A DNA stretch of 29,904 nucleotides from the NCBI GenBank assembly GCA_900556135.1, contig USNR01000020.1, positions 1 through 29,904 of the forward strand, in the 5' to 3' direction. The translations under genes and the position numbers were made by a program. This DNA is from an uncultured Clostridium sp. (GTDB lineage Bacteria; Bacillota; Clostridia; TANB77; CAG-508). The notes under the pieces were generated by a model. That model had not been told where the DNA came from, did no database searches, and saw only the letters and a list, made by a program, of their open reading frames with translations. Shown one piece after another: positions 29,131 to 29,904 of this stretch (positions within the stretch are counted from its first letter, which is position 1; every line of letters starts with the position of its first letter).

Positions 29131-29312
29131 CTTTTAGTTCTATTTGTAAGACAATAAGAATGTTCTTTCTTGATTGAAATCCAAACATAATTCAAAGTAA
29201 TAAAAAACATGAAAAGACTTTACAAATTTTAGAAAAAGTAAAAAAACAAGAGAAATAAAGAGATTTTGAGTGAAAACAACTGATAAATGGCTGTAATTGC
29301 AGGTAAACAAAA

Positions 29313-29341
29313 TTGACTGATAAGTAAATAGAAAATATAAT
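29313..29341 (+). promoter_or_regulatory. Sigma-A-like promoter of the Rpn-type gene
   Basis: TTGACT (29313-29318) and TATAAT (29336-29341) have a 17-bp spacer. The start would be near 29348, giving a leader of only about 16 nt. Confidence 0.8.
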
Positions 29342-29363
29342 AAATAAGAAAGGACGTGTGCAT

Positions 29364-29904
29364 TTGAATTTTCAATGTATAGTTTTTAGATTTCACGAAG
29401 GAAACAAAGAACAGGTTAAAAAGTTTATTGAGGAGTATGAAAAAGTATATGGTAAAGAACTAGAGAGAAAAGTAGAAGAAAATAATGTTGGTGGCAATCT
29501 TGAGTTGAAAGAGGAATCTAGCGAATATCATTTAGAACAAGAAAAAACTATTAATAAAAAGCATGATAAAATTTTTAAGGATATATTAAGCAATAAAGAA
29601 GAAGTTACAAATTTTTTAAATACATATTTTAAGTTTAGAGTGAAGTTAAAGCCAGAGGATATAGAACCATATAAAACAGATTATGTAACAAGTGAATATA
29701 AAAGTAAAGAAGCAGATATGGTATATAAAATAAAGGATACGAATTCGTACATATTAATAGAACATCAATCAACAATAGATAGAACAATGCCATATAGAGT
29801 AACAAATTATATACAAGCAATAACAAATCATGTGGTAGATAAAAAGTCAATGAGAAATAAAGATTATAAATATCCAGAAGTAACAGCGATAGTAATATAT
29901 ACAG
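29364..29904 (+). CDS. Rpn-type PD-(D/E)XK nuclease/putative transposase (cut by the window end)
   Basis: The frame runs open to the end of the window (180 codons), so the 3' end is missing. After a charged N-terminal region comes NKKHDKIFKDILSNKEEVTNFL, then EADMVYKIKD and YILIEHQSTIDRTMPYRVTNYI. This is the characteristic core of the Rpn/PDDEXK transposase-like family, with the acidic D, then the E-x-Q of the nuclease site. E. coli Rpn proteins are DNA endonucleases that promote RecA-independent recombination. Many clostridial copies are numerous and of unclear role. TTG 29364 has GAAAGGA (29348-29354) at 9-nt spacing; GTG 29358 is too close. The promoter immediately upstream supports this. 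Confidence 0.85.
   Translation, partial: MNFQCIVFRFHEGNKEQVKKFIEEYEKVYGKELERKVEENNVGGNLELKEESSEYHLEQEKTINKKHDKIFKDILSNKEEVTNFLNTYFKFRVKLKPEDIEPYKTDYVTSEYKSKEADMVYKIKDTNSYILIEHQSTIDRTMPYRVTNYIQAITNHVVDKKSMRNKDYKYPEVTAIVIYT

Noticed and set aside
1..29904. CRISPR array
   Set aside because: No regularly spaced direct repeats were seen; the only long direct repeat is the pair of 116-bp copies 12 kb apart.

Overview
The window is AT-rich bacterial DNA, with A/T-ending codons, AAAGGAG-type ribosome binding sites and sigma-A promoters of the TTGACA-17-TATAAT kind. It encodes an H-type small acid-soluble spore protein, a Gly/Cys-rich protein behind a sigma-K-like promoter, a clostridial four-domain S1 protein and a CMK-PlsC fusion. 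Together these point to a spore-forming member of the Clostridia. The species cannot be named from the sequence alone.

Layout. 1-9300 is a mostly housekeeping block: rpsO with a possible autoregulatory leader, pnp, two membrane glycosyltransferases, a P-loop/Gls24-like fusion protein, a cytidylate kinase-acyltransferase fusion and an S1-domain protein. 9400-16520 holds typA, a TrmR-like O-methyltransferase, a uridine-kinase-like nucleoside kinase, an RNHCP zinc-ribbon protein and, convergently, a U32-family protein. The TrmR/U32 pairing recalls the tRNA U34 hydroxylation and methylation cluster of Bacillus. 16630-19150 has the Gly/Cys-rich probable spore-coat protein, the first copy of a 116-bp repeat, an S1-like protein with divergent codon use, tRNA-Thr(CGT) and ftsY. 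19190-23350 has a large UPF0182 membrane protein, two small proteins and sspH. 23475-26050 is a metal-resistance operon: an ArsR/SmtB sensor with an alpha-5 zinc site, followed by a P1B-type ATPase.

The accessory part is 26050-29904. It opens with a 560-bp gene-free stretch holding a 21-bp perfect inverted repeat and a strongly foldable RNA candidate, a pseudoknot followed by a rod of about 120 nt. This lies directly upstream of a pilin-like surface-protein gene whose beta-helix half is shifted out of frame at a G5 tract. A small gene of unknown function, a 45-nt near-perfect palindrome, the second 116-bp repeat copy and the start of an Rpn-type nuclease gene follow.

The best candidates for something undescribed are the structured RNA at 26471-26650 and the two-copy 116-bp repeat, which can form two mutually exclusive hairpins. 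All start-site choices, promoters and structures were read by eye. No database search or folding program was run.
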